The notes beneath the pieces were generated by a model, which did not search any database, was not told the DNA's origin, and worked only from the letters and a program-made list of their open reading frames with translations. Below, one piece after another: positions 22,220 through 32,901 of a stretch of 64,000 bases of DNA. The stretch's first letter is position 1. Each line of letters starts with the position of its first letter. Source of the DNA: Tieghemiomyces parasiticus (taxonomy: Eukaryota; Kickxellomycota; Dimargaritomycetes; Dimargaritales; Dimargaritaceae). The translations under genes and the position numbers were made by a program. Where the stretch lies: contig JANBPT010000007.1 in assembly GCA_027575765.1 (NCBI GenBank), forward strand, positions 1-64,000, given 5' to 3'.

Positions 22220-22522
22220 ATGCTCGCCCTCCGGACCATCGCCGTTGTCGTCTTTGTCGCCGCCCTGGTCGCCATTGTTTCGGCCGGTCCGACTGGTGAG
22301 TCGACAGTCGCTTCTTCCGGCACTGTTCAACCTCTGTTTCTAAAGTGGGCTTAAGTGACCCCTGCTCTTGGCACTCTTCGTGACACTGGGTGCCTACGAC
22401 CTGTCCCGTTATTAAGATCGTTGTCGATATTCAAGGCCTTACCAGCCCCAACTCTAATCAGTCAACCAGAAGCAGCGCCATATACATCCATCATCGACTA
22501 TCTTAACTTTGTTAACCGCTAA
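22220..22522 (+). CDS. Tiny secreted peptide, probably spliced
   Basis: An ATG in gccATGCTC context starts a strong signal peptide (MLALRTIAVVVFVAALVAIV, cleavage near VSA-GPT). Read unspliced, the frame ends at 22354 and gives 44 residues. A canonical donor GTGAGT begins at 22296. Splicing to the acceptor at 22444-22445 gives exons 22220-22295 and 22446-22522, a 50-residue precursor with mature sequence ending DYLNFVNR. The spliced form is preferred because its downstream exon reads like protein, but RNA evidence is needed. A TATA box lies at 22092. No known family was recognised. It belongs with the neighbouring small secreted-peptide genes by size, leader and promoter layout. Confidence 0.5.
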
Positions 22523-24359
22523 TCTTGGTGAACTAGCGGGATTGCCTTAGCTCCACCGACGAGTCATACACCCGTTAGCTGTCTATTAAAGGAAGATTTT
22601 TTTAAAATCAGAGTTCTATTTTTGGCAGAATTATAGAAAAGGGCCACAAGCGTCGAATATGTACACCCTCTAGGACCTTGTAAATCGGTGTAAAAAAAGA
22701 ACCTCTTGATTAAGAAAGAGTGGGAGGGAGTAGTGCTAGAGCGGGGTAAATCTTCGTCTCACGTGTCTTGACAACTTAGACTTGATCCCTAAATCCAGTT
22801 TGACTCTGTCAGTTGGTAGAAAGCTTTCGTTGAAGCTTAGCGCTATTGCTAATTTAAGGCGAAAAGCGGGCCGGCTGATACCTCCCATCGTGGCACTGCC
22901 ACCGTCCAACACATCCAACCGTGGTACTCCGCCTTCCAATATTACTACTCTGCTCTACTTCTCCCCAACACACTACCCATGCTTGAACTCAGCATACAAC
23001 TTTCTATGATAGGATTGCTTCTGGATACCGAACGAAAGGAATGTCGACAGTGGAAGGGGGGACAGAGAGGAGAAGTCCAATATCACGAAACGAGGGGTGT
23101 GGATAACTCTGTTTGCTACACGTTCACCAATCATAACTAAGCTATGGTGCCCTGGTATGCGAATCCCTTGCCAATACTTCATCCACCCTTGCGGGAGGGG
23201 GTTCATTCGGACTTTCCACTCGATATTAGTGCACAGTAATTGATAGCGAGCAAAACGGTACAAAGATAGCCCATCCGTGATAGCTCTTTGTCTTGACACC
23301 GGCACCCTCTTCCTTGTCGCCCCTTTTTCGAGTCCAACGTTGCATACCTAGTAAAGAAAGATTGGCATCCAATATGGGTGCAGAACTTTGGACCGGTCAG
23401 TAAAGCCAAGGGTTAACAGATGGTTTATCGACAGGCTTGATTGTCTGAATGAGGAAGATGGGAAGTTGACGATCACTTTTTTTGGAATGCTGGCATACGG
23501 ATGTCCCCCGCATCCATCCTCTCTGTAGAATGGGAATCCCACCGCTGCCTATGTGGCTGATCGCCGACGTATGATGAAGGGTGCTGCCCGAGAGAGAAGT
23601 TTGTGAAGACATTCGGAAGCTATGGACCAAGAGTTATGGGCGAGTTTGCCAGTGCACCATTTCAATCCGACATGGCTGGTAATTGTGCTTTCAGGGACTT
23701 AAGCTTTCAATTGGTCGTATACTTTTCGAATACGCGGATCTTTGTGGCGGAATATTGCTCGGTATGGGGAAGGCTTTGGCACTGCCTTCTTCGAGTGACC
23801 AGTCGTTAATTCTGATATGCCAGGCACAGGCCGGTCGGCTGTATACTTGCTCCATAGGATTTCCGTGATTGAGACCTTCTCATGGCTACTGTAATCCCCC
23901 CCCCGGTTAAATAAGGAAGATGTACCTAGAGGAGCCACTCGCCGCTTGTGTTACTCGCCTTTCTAGGATGAGGAGCGGGACTGTCGCAACGCAAGGTTAC
24001 TGTGGAACTTGAGTAATCCCCTCTACCACCGGTTGTTTCCGTATGCTCGCTTAACCAATCCATGCGATTGCCATCTCATTCTCGCCCATTTTCTCATCCC
24101 CATCTGGTATGCATGGCAGGCATTTGGAACTTTGGCCTGAGTTTGCCCTCTTTTCCGCGTCTACTACAGACTTAGGCCACCGTATTTAATCCTTCGGTTT
24201 GGTTTCCCCTTCCTGGTACGATTCTTTTCCCTCACCTTTCTTACAAGTTTTGCTAACCGTGCTTTTATCAACTCATGGTTTATTGCTGCTATAGATTAAA
24301 GCCACACATTTGTCTCTAGACTATCCCTGTTTCTCTCTCCGTTATACGTAGCCACCGTC
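22523..24359. other. Gene-poor region
   Basis: Open frames up to about 110 codons occur on both strands but lack signal peptides, domains or codon bias. Nothing is supported. The last 250 bp are pyrimidine-rich and probably carry the promoter and leader of the peptide gene at 24360. Confidence 0.45.
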
Positions 24360-24554
24360 ATGAACGCCACTTCCTTCGCTCTTACCACCACTCTGGTCGC
24401 CCTGGCCGTTGCCGTGCAGGCTGTTCCAGTAGTAGTTCAAACCACCACCCCCGTCTCTGTTGCTGCTACTACCACCCCCGCAACTGCACCCGTGGGGATG
24501 TCTGGTGGTAATGTTCCAAACGGCTTTGGTCTCAATTTTGGCACTCTTTGGTAA
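24360..24554 (+). CDS. Tiny secreted peptide, GTLW family
   Basis: The 64-residue precursor has a signal peptide to about residue 21 (MNATSFALTTTLVALAVAVQ, then AVP). A Thr/Val/Pro-rich spacer rich in TTTP motifs follows, then a Gly/Asn-rich tail NGFGLNFGTLW at the stop codon. The tail and the VQxxPV segment after the leader are shared with the peptide encoded on the other strand at 30281-30433, so the two are probably paralogues. There are no cysteines. The mature peptide could be cell-surface or secreted, with the Thr-rich segment likely O-glycosylated. Its function is unknown. Confidence 0.65.
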   Translation: MNATSFALTTTLVALAVAVQAVPVVVQTTTPVSVAATTTPATAPVGMSGGNVPNGFGLNFGTLW

Positions 24555-27083
24555 TGCATACGCTCAATGTGGCTTCCGCGTATTATTTCAACTCCGCCCA
24601 CCCAGCTTCACTTTTACTACCCCCTCTCTATCTCTTTGCCGGGGACATACACTCTACCTAGGGACGCCAAGGTCGCTAGTCCTACACAGCGGGTTATTGA
24701 CTTTCATTTTATCATACCTTATGTACTGGTTCGCCGATGACTTTTAATGATACCGAAAACCCAAATGACTATCTGTTTCATAAATATTAATTGTTTTTAC
24801 TATGGCCATTGTCAACCAATTGCTGCATACAAAGGGGTAGATATTAAGTTGGGTGAGGATGCTATGCAGTGTTACCAGATTAAAAGTCTGCCCAAGCTCT
24901 TGAGTAAGATCCATTCTACGAGAATTAGAGCGTTTATCGCCTGTCTATTTCCCACCAGCTGTAATCTATACATTCACGCCCCCTTCCTTTGTATATTCTA
25001 CTGTGGTGAAACATTCCTCCACCAATGGACAATCGCCCGACAGTTTCCTTTAATCCACAGAAGTATAGATATACTTTCTAGAGTTTGGGAAACATGTTGG
25101 CCAGGCTAAAAATAGCAATTAATTCGCCCCAATGAACCACCTCAGGGCCTACAATGTCGGCCTGATCAGGACGTCTCACCACCAGTAGATCCATCACAAC
25201 ATTTTTAATACTGCTCGTCTGGGCCATTCATATACTCGGGAAAAAAGAAACTGCATGTAGTGGTCATTTCCTCCAACCAATGACTTGCCTCATGGGATCT
25301 TCGATGAATGCCTGTAGGACACGCAATTAAGCATACTTGCAAGTTTAAGAGTTAGAGTCTGCGGAGTTCGTGGGGGTTCAGTAGCTCAAGTCGGCTTATA
25401 GTAGTATATGGTAGCCTTCAGAGTTATACTCCTGACAGCTGGCATCGGCACTTTATCTGAAGAGATATGTGCCGGCCCTGTTAGTGGTGGTAATAGAGCT
25501 CAGCCAGTAACCACTGACCATAGGGAGGAGCCCCTCAGGTTACCAACTACGCAACATACTCAATAGTGGTGAGGTTCTGGATTCCTTCGTGATTGGGTTG
25601 GCAGTATCGATCCAGATGCCTCCGTATAATGGTATAAGGGGCCGTTGGAGAAATATGTCAGGCTCAGGAAAGTTATTTTCCTATTGGCCAGAGGGATGGG
25701 TTACCAGCAGAACTTAGAGCATGGCTCAGACAGGCTCCTAACCGATATCAGATAGGCGGCTAGAGTCAATGGTTGAGCCCAAGAGAACTACAGTTTGTAT
25801 TATAGAGAGCTGTCTCATCTATGCTAGAAGAACAAAGGGCAACCGAGTCTAGCGAATAATGAGTTTTGTACGAAGCTATTGATACTTGTGGTCTGGGTAA
25901 TAAAGATTAGTGGTGAGGACCTCCCTATCATGCTTGGCAATTTTGAGCTGTGATTTAAGGTTTGGATGCGTTGGAAAGGTAACGAAGCCGTGCCGGCCGG
26001 CCCAATTGTTCAATGGATTTCCATACTCTGGCCAGATCGGACAATACCTTCATCCACGGAGTCGGAAGTAAAGACGTGCAGTTTCATTGACGATGAACTA
26101 TGCTGGTGGCCAGTTTCTGCCCTGGTCTTATTGGACAAGTCATCCGTCACAAGATAACGTTTTTAGGAAATGAGGACTCGCCTAAAGGGTAGCTGCATGT
26201 GCTTGGTGTAGCATATTATGCATCAAGGACATTCCATACCTACAGATCCGATCTGCTGAAGCCAGTCTACTCCTCCTTTCTATTCACTGTGATCGTCCTA
26301 TTGTCGTTATGTGCCGAAGATTCTGACCATAGTACGCCGGGCCAGCTTTATCCTTTCAAACCTTGCCAACGTACGGCCATATTTCGTAGAAGTAAACGTG
26401 TGTGGAGCCACCTAGTCAGAAATTCTACGCATCAGTGATGACCTGGTGAAAGTGTTTCCCATGTGACGGTTCATCGCCGGTTATCAGGGAACTGGGACGG
26501 GGTCGAACCTCCTATCTTCCTGCGCCAAATTGATTAGAGACATGGGCATTTTGTCGTGGGACCTGCTGGTTAACGTCCCTTGGACAACCGAATTGGCCAA
26601 ACGAGTAAAAGTTTTCGGTTTCATCTATAGCTGAAAATGGTCGCCTCAGTCGCGTTGTGAAGTGAGGGTTCAGGGTGTCGCTCGCTCACAAAGTATCCTG
26701 AATGACGGCCATATAGCCCGGGTAGGGAAGAATGACAGTGTCTATTACACATGAGCCAACAAGCTACCAATTCGCTCCCAAGTGTATGGTGGTGAAATCT
26801 ACACCGGTCGAGTGTGTGAAGTGGTAAGTCATTTAGAGATCGGCTACAGCTAATCTTAAGACGTACCTCCAAGATAGGTAACTAGGACTTGGATATCTAT
26901 CGCACATCGTCTCATCAATTGCTTACGGCGGTCGCTGTCGATTGTTTTCTTATACTATACCCTTGGGTTCTTAATACCGATTTCCTCCCCCTTGGAATGC
27001 TCCCTGGTCAAGGCGAGGCCAAATGGGCGTAGGTTAGGTCGCCTTATCAACTCGCCGGCGCCGTCCCCCACTTCTAGCTCCTT
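24555..27083. other. Gene-poor region
   Basis: This is AT-balanced sequence with no supported gene. Frames at 24747-25109 and 25966-26438 lack coding character. Confidence 0.45.
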
Positions 27084-27090
27084 ATAAAAT
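27084..27090 (+). promoter_or_regulatory. TATA box (TATAAAA)
   Basis: Consensus TATA element 116 bp before the ATG at 27200, a spacing very similar to those at 22092 and 29334. Confidence 0.55.
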
Positions 27091-27199
27091 AAGACATTCG
27101 CCGCCCATAGGTTAGTATTCTTCATTCCGACCAGCTTCTCCGTGCATTATGACTAAATTTTGCATCCTATTTATCTAATCAACTTTGCCCCACCACACT

Positions 27200-27340
27200 A
27201 TGCAGGTCTACTTTCCCATTCTTGTCACCGCCCTCGCTGCCGTGGCCTACATGCCTTCCAAGTACGTTCAGGCTGCACCTTTTTCACACTATTGGATAAC
27301 TCACAACCCCATTTACTTCGACTTCTACTTTGTTCCTTAA
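27200..27340 (+). CDS. Tiny secreted aromatic-rich peptide
   Basis: The 46-residue precursor is MQVYFPILVTALAAVAYMPS followed by KYVQAAP and an aromatic-rich mature end (SHYWITHNPIYFDFYFVP). The hydrophobic leader fits a signal peptide with a likely cleavage after VQA. A TATA box lies 116 bp upstream. There are no cysteines, and the mature part is Tyr/Phe/Trp-rich. No known family was recognised. The call rests on leader, promoter spacing and the run of similar genes nearby. It is too short for coding statistics. Confidence 0.5.
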   Translation: MQVYFPILVTALAAVAYMPSKYVQAAPFSHYWITHNPIYFDFYFVP

Positions 27341-29333
27341 ATCTCCACTCCATGAAGAACTCAACCGACAGGCCGCTGGCTTGTGCTAGTTGAACAACGC
27401 TGTGCGATCTCTACATCTATAACCTGCAAATTACCACCTAGAAAGTTATTCCGCTTTAACGAGCAGTTATTTTTCTCCTACATCCCCAACCCTAAAACTA
27501 ACATCCTGTAAATCAAAATGCCCTTTTCGGAACCTCCACCACATCAGTTGTGGGTTGGTAAACCCCCGCTTACATACCCAATTATGATATAGGCAGGTCG
27601 GGGGCTGTTGAATATGCAAGCTGTGACATTGACTGGCCACATCTCCCGCATGATAGAAGCTTCAGGTGATCTACAGTGGGCTAGGCGGGATGAGTTGAAG
27701 GGCAATTATCTACTACCTTTACTTTCTGTTCGCTAAACCTAAGGACTTGCCAAACATCGTCGCCATATTTTTTTCTTATTTAATTCATCTTCGTGCGGTT
27801 GCAAAAGCCACCATAGCATGGGCGGACAGACTGTAAGGTTCCCTACAGAATTAACTAGTAGGTTTCCTAATCGAAAGGCGAATCCATAGTGTAGGTAAGC
27901 TGGAATGATACCCGTTCTTGTGCAGTATACATTGCTGCATCCATTGACGTGTTGATACAGTAGTCAACGTGAGTCGTTTAGCCTGGCGAGCTTTGTCAAG
28001 TTTCATACCCAGTTCAATCTCTCATGGGTTGGGAAAAACTACAGACCTCCAATTACTGTTCATCACGAGACGCCATTGTCAACCAAGGTAGCAATGAGGA
28101 GATTCACAGTGATGCGCCATGGTTGGCGGTCAATAACTTCCGCAAATTGCCTTAAAACTAATTTACCCCGAACAAGTCCAAGAGCATTCGTTGACCACAC
28201 TGCCCTGTGTACCTTATCCTCCGGACGATATCCATGTCGGAAAATTCACATCTCTTTATTGTCCGTCTCCCCTTCTCTAGGGTGACTTCCGTTTTATCTT
28301 GCCCAACCCAAGCCTCCTTGCTCCTGATACACCCCGGTACAATTGTCAAAGTTGAAAGTTGCACCTAATCGAACGGAATGTACCTACTGTAGTTCACTTA
28401 ACTCTTCAGTCAGCCAGGTTACGTGATAATAAAGTGCATCCGCCGAAGCTGACACTTAGGTAGCCCAGCGGTTCCCACCAATAACCTAAATTCGTTATCC
28501 CCACCATCTTAGCCACCCTTACTAATTAGCTTTCTCATGGTTCTATATGATGAAACGCAGTCGAAAGGTGGAAAGAACGTCCCCGGATTTTGGGCGCTCT
28601 TTACGTATTTGGCATCGCCCTGAGAACAAAAGCAAGTGGAACCGGTAGGTATTGCGTAAATACCTCGGCCAACCATTTTATATCGAAATAGCCGTCAGCT
28701 AGCTCACGTTGTGGGTAGGCCAGGACCATGGGCTTCCGCAATCCACCAAGCCTCCACTATCAGTGCCTGACCCCATCACAATGATATTGCCTTAAGCAGC
28801 CCACGGGGGATTAAACGAAGGTAAACGGATTTCGTGCAACCTCAGCCAAGTTAATCCCAAGTAAACCGAATAAGGAAAAGGATGAACTGTCCGCACCCCA
28901 CTGCTGTGCAATACATTGATGCAGCCGTGCTGGATTCCCCTCTTTAGTAATGTATCGCGGAGGCAAACTTTCGTCTTCCCTAGGCGGAAATCCGGAGGGT
29001 TGATCATCAAGACCAACATCACCGGCGAGAGGTCTCTCCAGCCGTTCGAGAGTGGCTGTGCATTTCTCTAAATCAGGTGGGAAACACTTACAACGTATAG
29101 AGAACAAGCAGAGAATTGGGCGTGACCCCAAAATTCGACACTAATCTGGGATGTTGTGTCGACAATCATTTTCCGTGTTACCGTTTCAGCTAAAAGAACG
29201 AGAAATAAGTGGCAGCAAGGCGTTGGGCCACTCTCAGTACTAATCACGGAAAAGAGGCGTATTGCCTTCACTAACCTGTCCTGCCTAGTGGCATTCTAGG
29301 ACCAATACTGGCATTTCGCTGAGGATCGGTGAC
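27341..29333. other. Gene-poor region
   Basis: No gene is supported. A minus-strand frame around 28811-29131 has a protein-like look but no ATG or recognisable domain. Confidence 0.4.
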
Positions 29334-29341
29334 TATAAAAA
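29334..29341 (+). promoter_or_regulatory. TATA box (TATAAAAA)
   Basis: Consensus TATA element 115 bp before the ATG at 29449. Confidence 0.6.
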
Positions 29342-29448
29342 GGCACAGGCCGGGCCTTCCTCTGGCCTGATAACCACAATCTTCGCTTCGCTTACCCCAG
29401 CTAACACGCGTTCCCATTCTGCCCATCCAACCCCACAGCATTCTCACC

Positions 29449-29580
29449 ATGCAGTTCACCCGCATCTTTCTCGCTGTCGCTATGACCGTACTGGTCACCG
29501 TCTCCGCCGCTCCCGCCAGCGCTGCCCCCAACGTCGTCAACAACGGTCTGGGCTGGGACAACTGCTATGGCAGGTGCTAA
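29449..29580 (+). CDS. Tiny secreted peptide with C-terminal CYGRC
   Basis: The 43-residue precursor starts in the context caccATGCAG. The signal peptide is MQFTRIFLAVAMTVLVTVSA, with cleavage around ASA-AP. The mature peptide is about 17-19 residues, PNVVNNGLGWDNCYGRC, with two cysteines four positions apart that could form a small terminal loop. The frame shows good G/C third-base bias. A C-rich leader and a TATA box at 29334 precede it. No known family was recognised. Its size and layout match the other peptide genes here. It could be a signalling or antimicrobial-type peptide, but nothing shows which. Confidence 0.65.
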   Translation: MQFTRIFLAVAMTVLVTVSAAPASAAPNVVNNGLGWDNCYGRC

Positions 29581-30280
29581 GCCCTCCCAACCATCATTTC
29601 GTCACCACTTTACGGTATGCTCCGCTGCCCGCTCGGCTCTGCTTACTTATGGATCCGCTACATTAGAGAGGACGGGCTCGGTCCCACATGAGTTGCGGTA
29701 ATGGGCTAAAGGTTCAAGGATATTTTACAATTTCATGTTACCTCCGTTATGCTATTCTACCACAAAGTGTTTTAATAATATCCAGAATTCCTGTCTCTTA
29801 TAATGAAGTCGAACTTCGCCAATTGAATGGGGGAAAGCAATGAAACACTGCCCCCGGTGTCTGGAAAGTGGTCACGATGGACCTGACTGTTTTATACCTA
29901 GATGGGTGTTTTAGAGAAATTAGTCGACTCTGAGAATGCCGCGCACCTCCTTTCCCAAACAGCACCCACTCCAAAATAACACTTTAAAAGCTGTCAAGTA
30001 ACAGACGGACAGCTTCATCCGGGTGAAAATTCCAGTATGACCAAAAAAAGCATCATGAATAGGTTTATTAGGGGCTGTTTGGTAACACTAAATATCATCG
30101 GTGGGTTCGTTACATTGGTCATACTCATTAGAAGGGACGTACTCCGCGGTGTAAATAGATGGGTGGTACCCTTGTTCTTGTACAAAGCGCTTACTGTCAG
30201 GGCGTGTGGAGGGAGCACAGACGCGTCGCGAGTGGCATCAGGTAGAAGGTTCTATGGGTATAGGTGAAGGGCGGTCTAAA
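29581..30280. other. Intergenic region between convergent peptide genes
   Basis: The region holds 3' flanks of the peptide genes at 29449 (+) and 30433 (-). No gene is supported. Confidence 0.45.
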
Positions 30281-30433
30281 TTACCAAAGGGTTCCAATGC
30301 CGATGCCCGCAGGCCGCGGTTCATTACCGGCACTGATGCTGGAGGCAGCAGGTTTATTGGTTACCGGGGCGGTCTGAACGGTAGTGAAGAGAGCCATCAG
30401 GGCGGCGGCGACAATAACGAGAGAGCACTGCAT
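30281..30433 (-). CDS. Tiny secreted peptide, GTLW family
   Basis: The 50-residue precursor is MQCSLVIVAAALMALFTTVQ, then TAPV and a Pro/Ser/Ala spacer, ending in AGNEPRPAGIGIGTLW before the stop. The ATG context is accATGCAG. The tail (GNxP...GxGxGTLW) and the VQxxPV segment after the leader match the plus-strand peptide at 24360-24554. That match is the best evidence that both are real, selected genes. The only cysteine is in the leader. An AT-rich TTAAATATA element lies about 118 bp upstream on the same strand. Function is unknown. Confidence 0.65.
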   Translation of the reverse strand: MQCSLVIVAAALMALFTTVQTAPVTNKPAASSISAGNEPRPAGIGIGTLW

Positions 30434-30548
30434 GGTGTAAATGAGATCGGAAAAGGAAAGCGGAGAAGGGGCTTGAGGATGTCTGAGAGGTCATTAAAAG
30501 GGATAAAGTCTGGCGCTAGATTGTAGCGAGGCGGCTAGAGGGGTCAAT

Positions 30549-30556
30549 ATATTTAA
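30549..30556 (-). promoter_or_regulatory. TATA-like element
   Basis: AAATATAT-type sequence on the minus strand, about 118 bp before the ATG at 30433. This is the same spacing as the TATA boxes of the other peptide genes. Confidence 0.4.
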
Positions 30557-32427
30557 GGAGGGCGGGAGTATAATGGGGAGGGACGACTAGGCTGGCGGGT
30601 TGAATTACACCGTCTGATTCACCAGTCGGCCATCGCACGGCAAGTCATGAAGATTGAGGCAGGCCGTCAATACACTCGCCACTGGGGTAGATTATAGGGT
30701 TAAGAGGGAAACAACAGGTAGCATTAAGCGCAGCGAACGAAGCCGTGGTACGGCTATCTAACCAGAGTACTCAAGTTCAACAGTGTACTAGTGATTAACA
30801 GCAGAAGCGGTGGTAGGATTGACACTCTATAACGGGGGTAGGGGGACTGGGTGGGGGGGGGTGGGCTTCGCAAAGCTAGCTTGCTTCAAAAGGCAAGTGA
30901 TGACCGGCAACGAACCGTTCCTATTCAGGTACCTCCTTATATTGATAGACCGCTCGGTTAGCTTGGGCCTCCAATTCCTATCGACCTATGGAATACGTAT
31001 TAGGAGCTTGTCGCTTTTCCGTGTCTGTAGGTTCGGATCCTAAAGGGGCGAAGTTTAGGGCTTGTCAGTTATCTTCGGGGCCTTTGGGCAAGTACATCAC
31101 CGAGCGTTACCCAGATTCAACTTGTGCCACTTTGCCAATTGTCAGCAAAAACTGGTTGGTGACTTCCCATCGCACCTGAAGTCGAAAAGTGATTCCGCAG
31201 TCCTCAAGTTGGTGGTGTTGCGCTGCGACCATTCAACGGGGACTGGCAGAGCGTGACACATCAGCTAAGTAGCAGGTTCTCATACCTAATACTAGATCGA
31301 CACCTTCCGCTGTTCCCTCCATCAGCGGGACGAACATCATTCCACCATATCCATTTTGTGGTCATTCTCTGGCATTTCCCCATGGCCACCATCATTCTCC
31401 TCGTTAGCCGATTTAAATGTCGATGGTGGATTAACCAGTCGGTTGTTTCACCGGCAGTGGAGGACTGTTTTTCGGGTACCTCAAAGCTTGATTCAGATAT
31501 GGGATAGATAAAGTCTCCTGATTAAATGTTTCAGAAAAATGGCTTAAAAGTTTCGACGCGGTACCGCACTGTCGTTGATTCGTGCCAGTGTTAAGGCGGG
31601 TATTAGGAAGTGTCATCGCAGCGACACGGCTGATTTGGATCCTGCGATGACAGTGAACCGGGTAAATCAACCGGGCGGCAAAGTGTCTTCCGTGTCTCGC
31701 TGCCTCTACTTCAGATAGCCAATTTTGTGCGGCGGGCGAGTCGGATCACTATCCCGGCAACACAGTCGCGAATTCCACTTTCCCCTGTTGTGTTGCGTGA
31801 GGCATTGGAAATCGCCCACATAAACTGACCCCCCCTGTCACTGGCCGATTTGGCGTGTCCATGGGAGAGGTGGGAGTTTGTCGACGGAAATGCCCTTTAG
31901 GTGGGTTTTACCGGCAAATGGGCGACCTCAGTTGCTAGGTTTGGTTAAGGTTACTTACCTGTTAGTCAATCAGTGCCGCTAGACGTGGATTCAAGCGACA
32001 TATAGCTACAATGCTTGGTGGGCCACAGAGAGGGTGAGGTGAGGCTTGACAGCGCTCCATCGCCTGGTCGATTGGCTAGTCTCAATTTTCCTTTTAGAGC
32101 CGAGGTGCTTCTAATTTTAAATGGTGTATTCTCCTTGTAGAAAATCGAGATCCAAATGTCTGACTTACCGATTTTTAATTGCAAGATAGGTAATAACAAT
32201 GAAATGACTAATGGATTCGTTGGCTTGATCGGCCAGTTGGGGGAGGGCGACTGGAGAATTGTTGACCTTGAGTCCTCTGGGTTGGTCAATGGTCACAAGG
32301 AAAGCGGTTTAATTGCATATATGGCAGCGCGGTGGCCATCCACCCATCCCTATTCATTATGCGTCCGGCTCCGTTAGGGCGAAATGTCGTGCCGCCCCCG
32401 CTCCTGCCGGTTGTAATCGAAATTACT
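30557..32427. other. Gene-poor region
   Basis: There are no supported genes. A 73-codon frame at 32156-32377 (+) starts with ATG but has no leader, domain or clear codon bias. Confidence 0.45.
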
Positions 32428-32434
32428 TATAAAA
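32428..32434 (+). promoter_or_regulatory. TATA box (TATAAAA)
   Basis: Consensus TATA element 133 bp before the ATG at 32561, which begins a frame-broken secreted-peptide-like sequence. Confidence 0.45.
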
Positions 32435-32560
32435 TTTACCGCCAAGGGCGACAGAGCTCTCTCTCGCAAACAAAGCCGGTAACGATTGTCCTGTACTAGC
32501 TCGCTAGTTCGCCCAGTTTCGCCGCGGGCTGTCCGCATCATTTGAGAAGTGGCGTCCCTA

Positions 32561-32699
32561 ATGATTCGCTCCTGCTACGGTCGCTGCTGCTTTGGCTCTG
32601 GCCCTGACTGGCTTCAACCCCTGGGGTAACGACATTCCAATCAATGTAGACCATGAGAGGCCAACACAGCGAAGACCTGCCCAGCCGCAGCACTTATGA
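32561..32699 (+). pseudogene. Possible frame-broken secreted-peptide gene
   Basis: An ATG at 32561 sits at the expected distance from a TATA box. The frame one base over reads as a hydrophobic leader (ATVAAALALALTG) followed by FNPWGNDIPINVD and a basic/Pro/Gln-rich tail to a stop at 32699. That frame has no start codon of its own, because the ATG is out of phase by one base. Either one base was gained, or the sequence has an error, or an upstream exon supplies the start. In its own frame the ATG gives only a 22-codon ORF. Confidence 0.35.
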
Positions 32700-32901
32700 G
32701 GCAGCCCTTTCCATCCCTTGAAGCGGACCATGTACCCCTGACGTCAAACAACGTACGTGTGCAGGGGGGCGGAAAATAGAGGTTTGAAACGAAGGGATGC
32801 CCATTAATACGTCGGGCTTACTTTCCTATTCCTAGGGCCTTGGACCCACCTCCTAACTCTTGCACATTTGCATTTACTGTCACCTAACCCGCCTGCACAC
32901 C

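Noticed and set aside
26490..26510. tRNA T-arm-like GGGGTCGAACC
   Set aside because: No matching acceptor, D or anticodon stem can be built around it.
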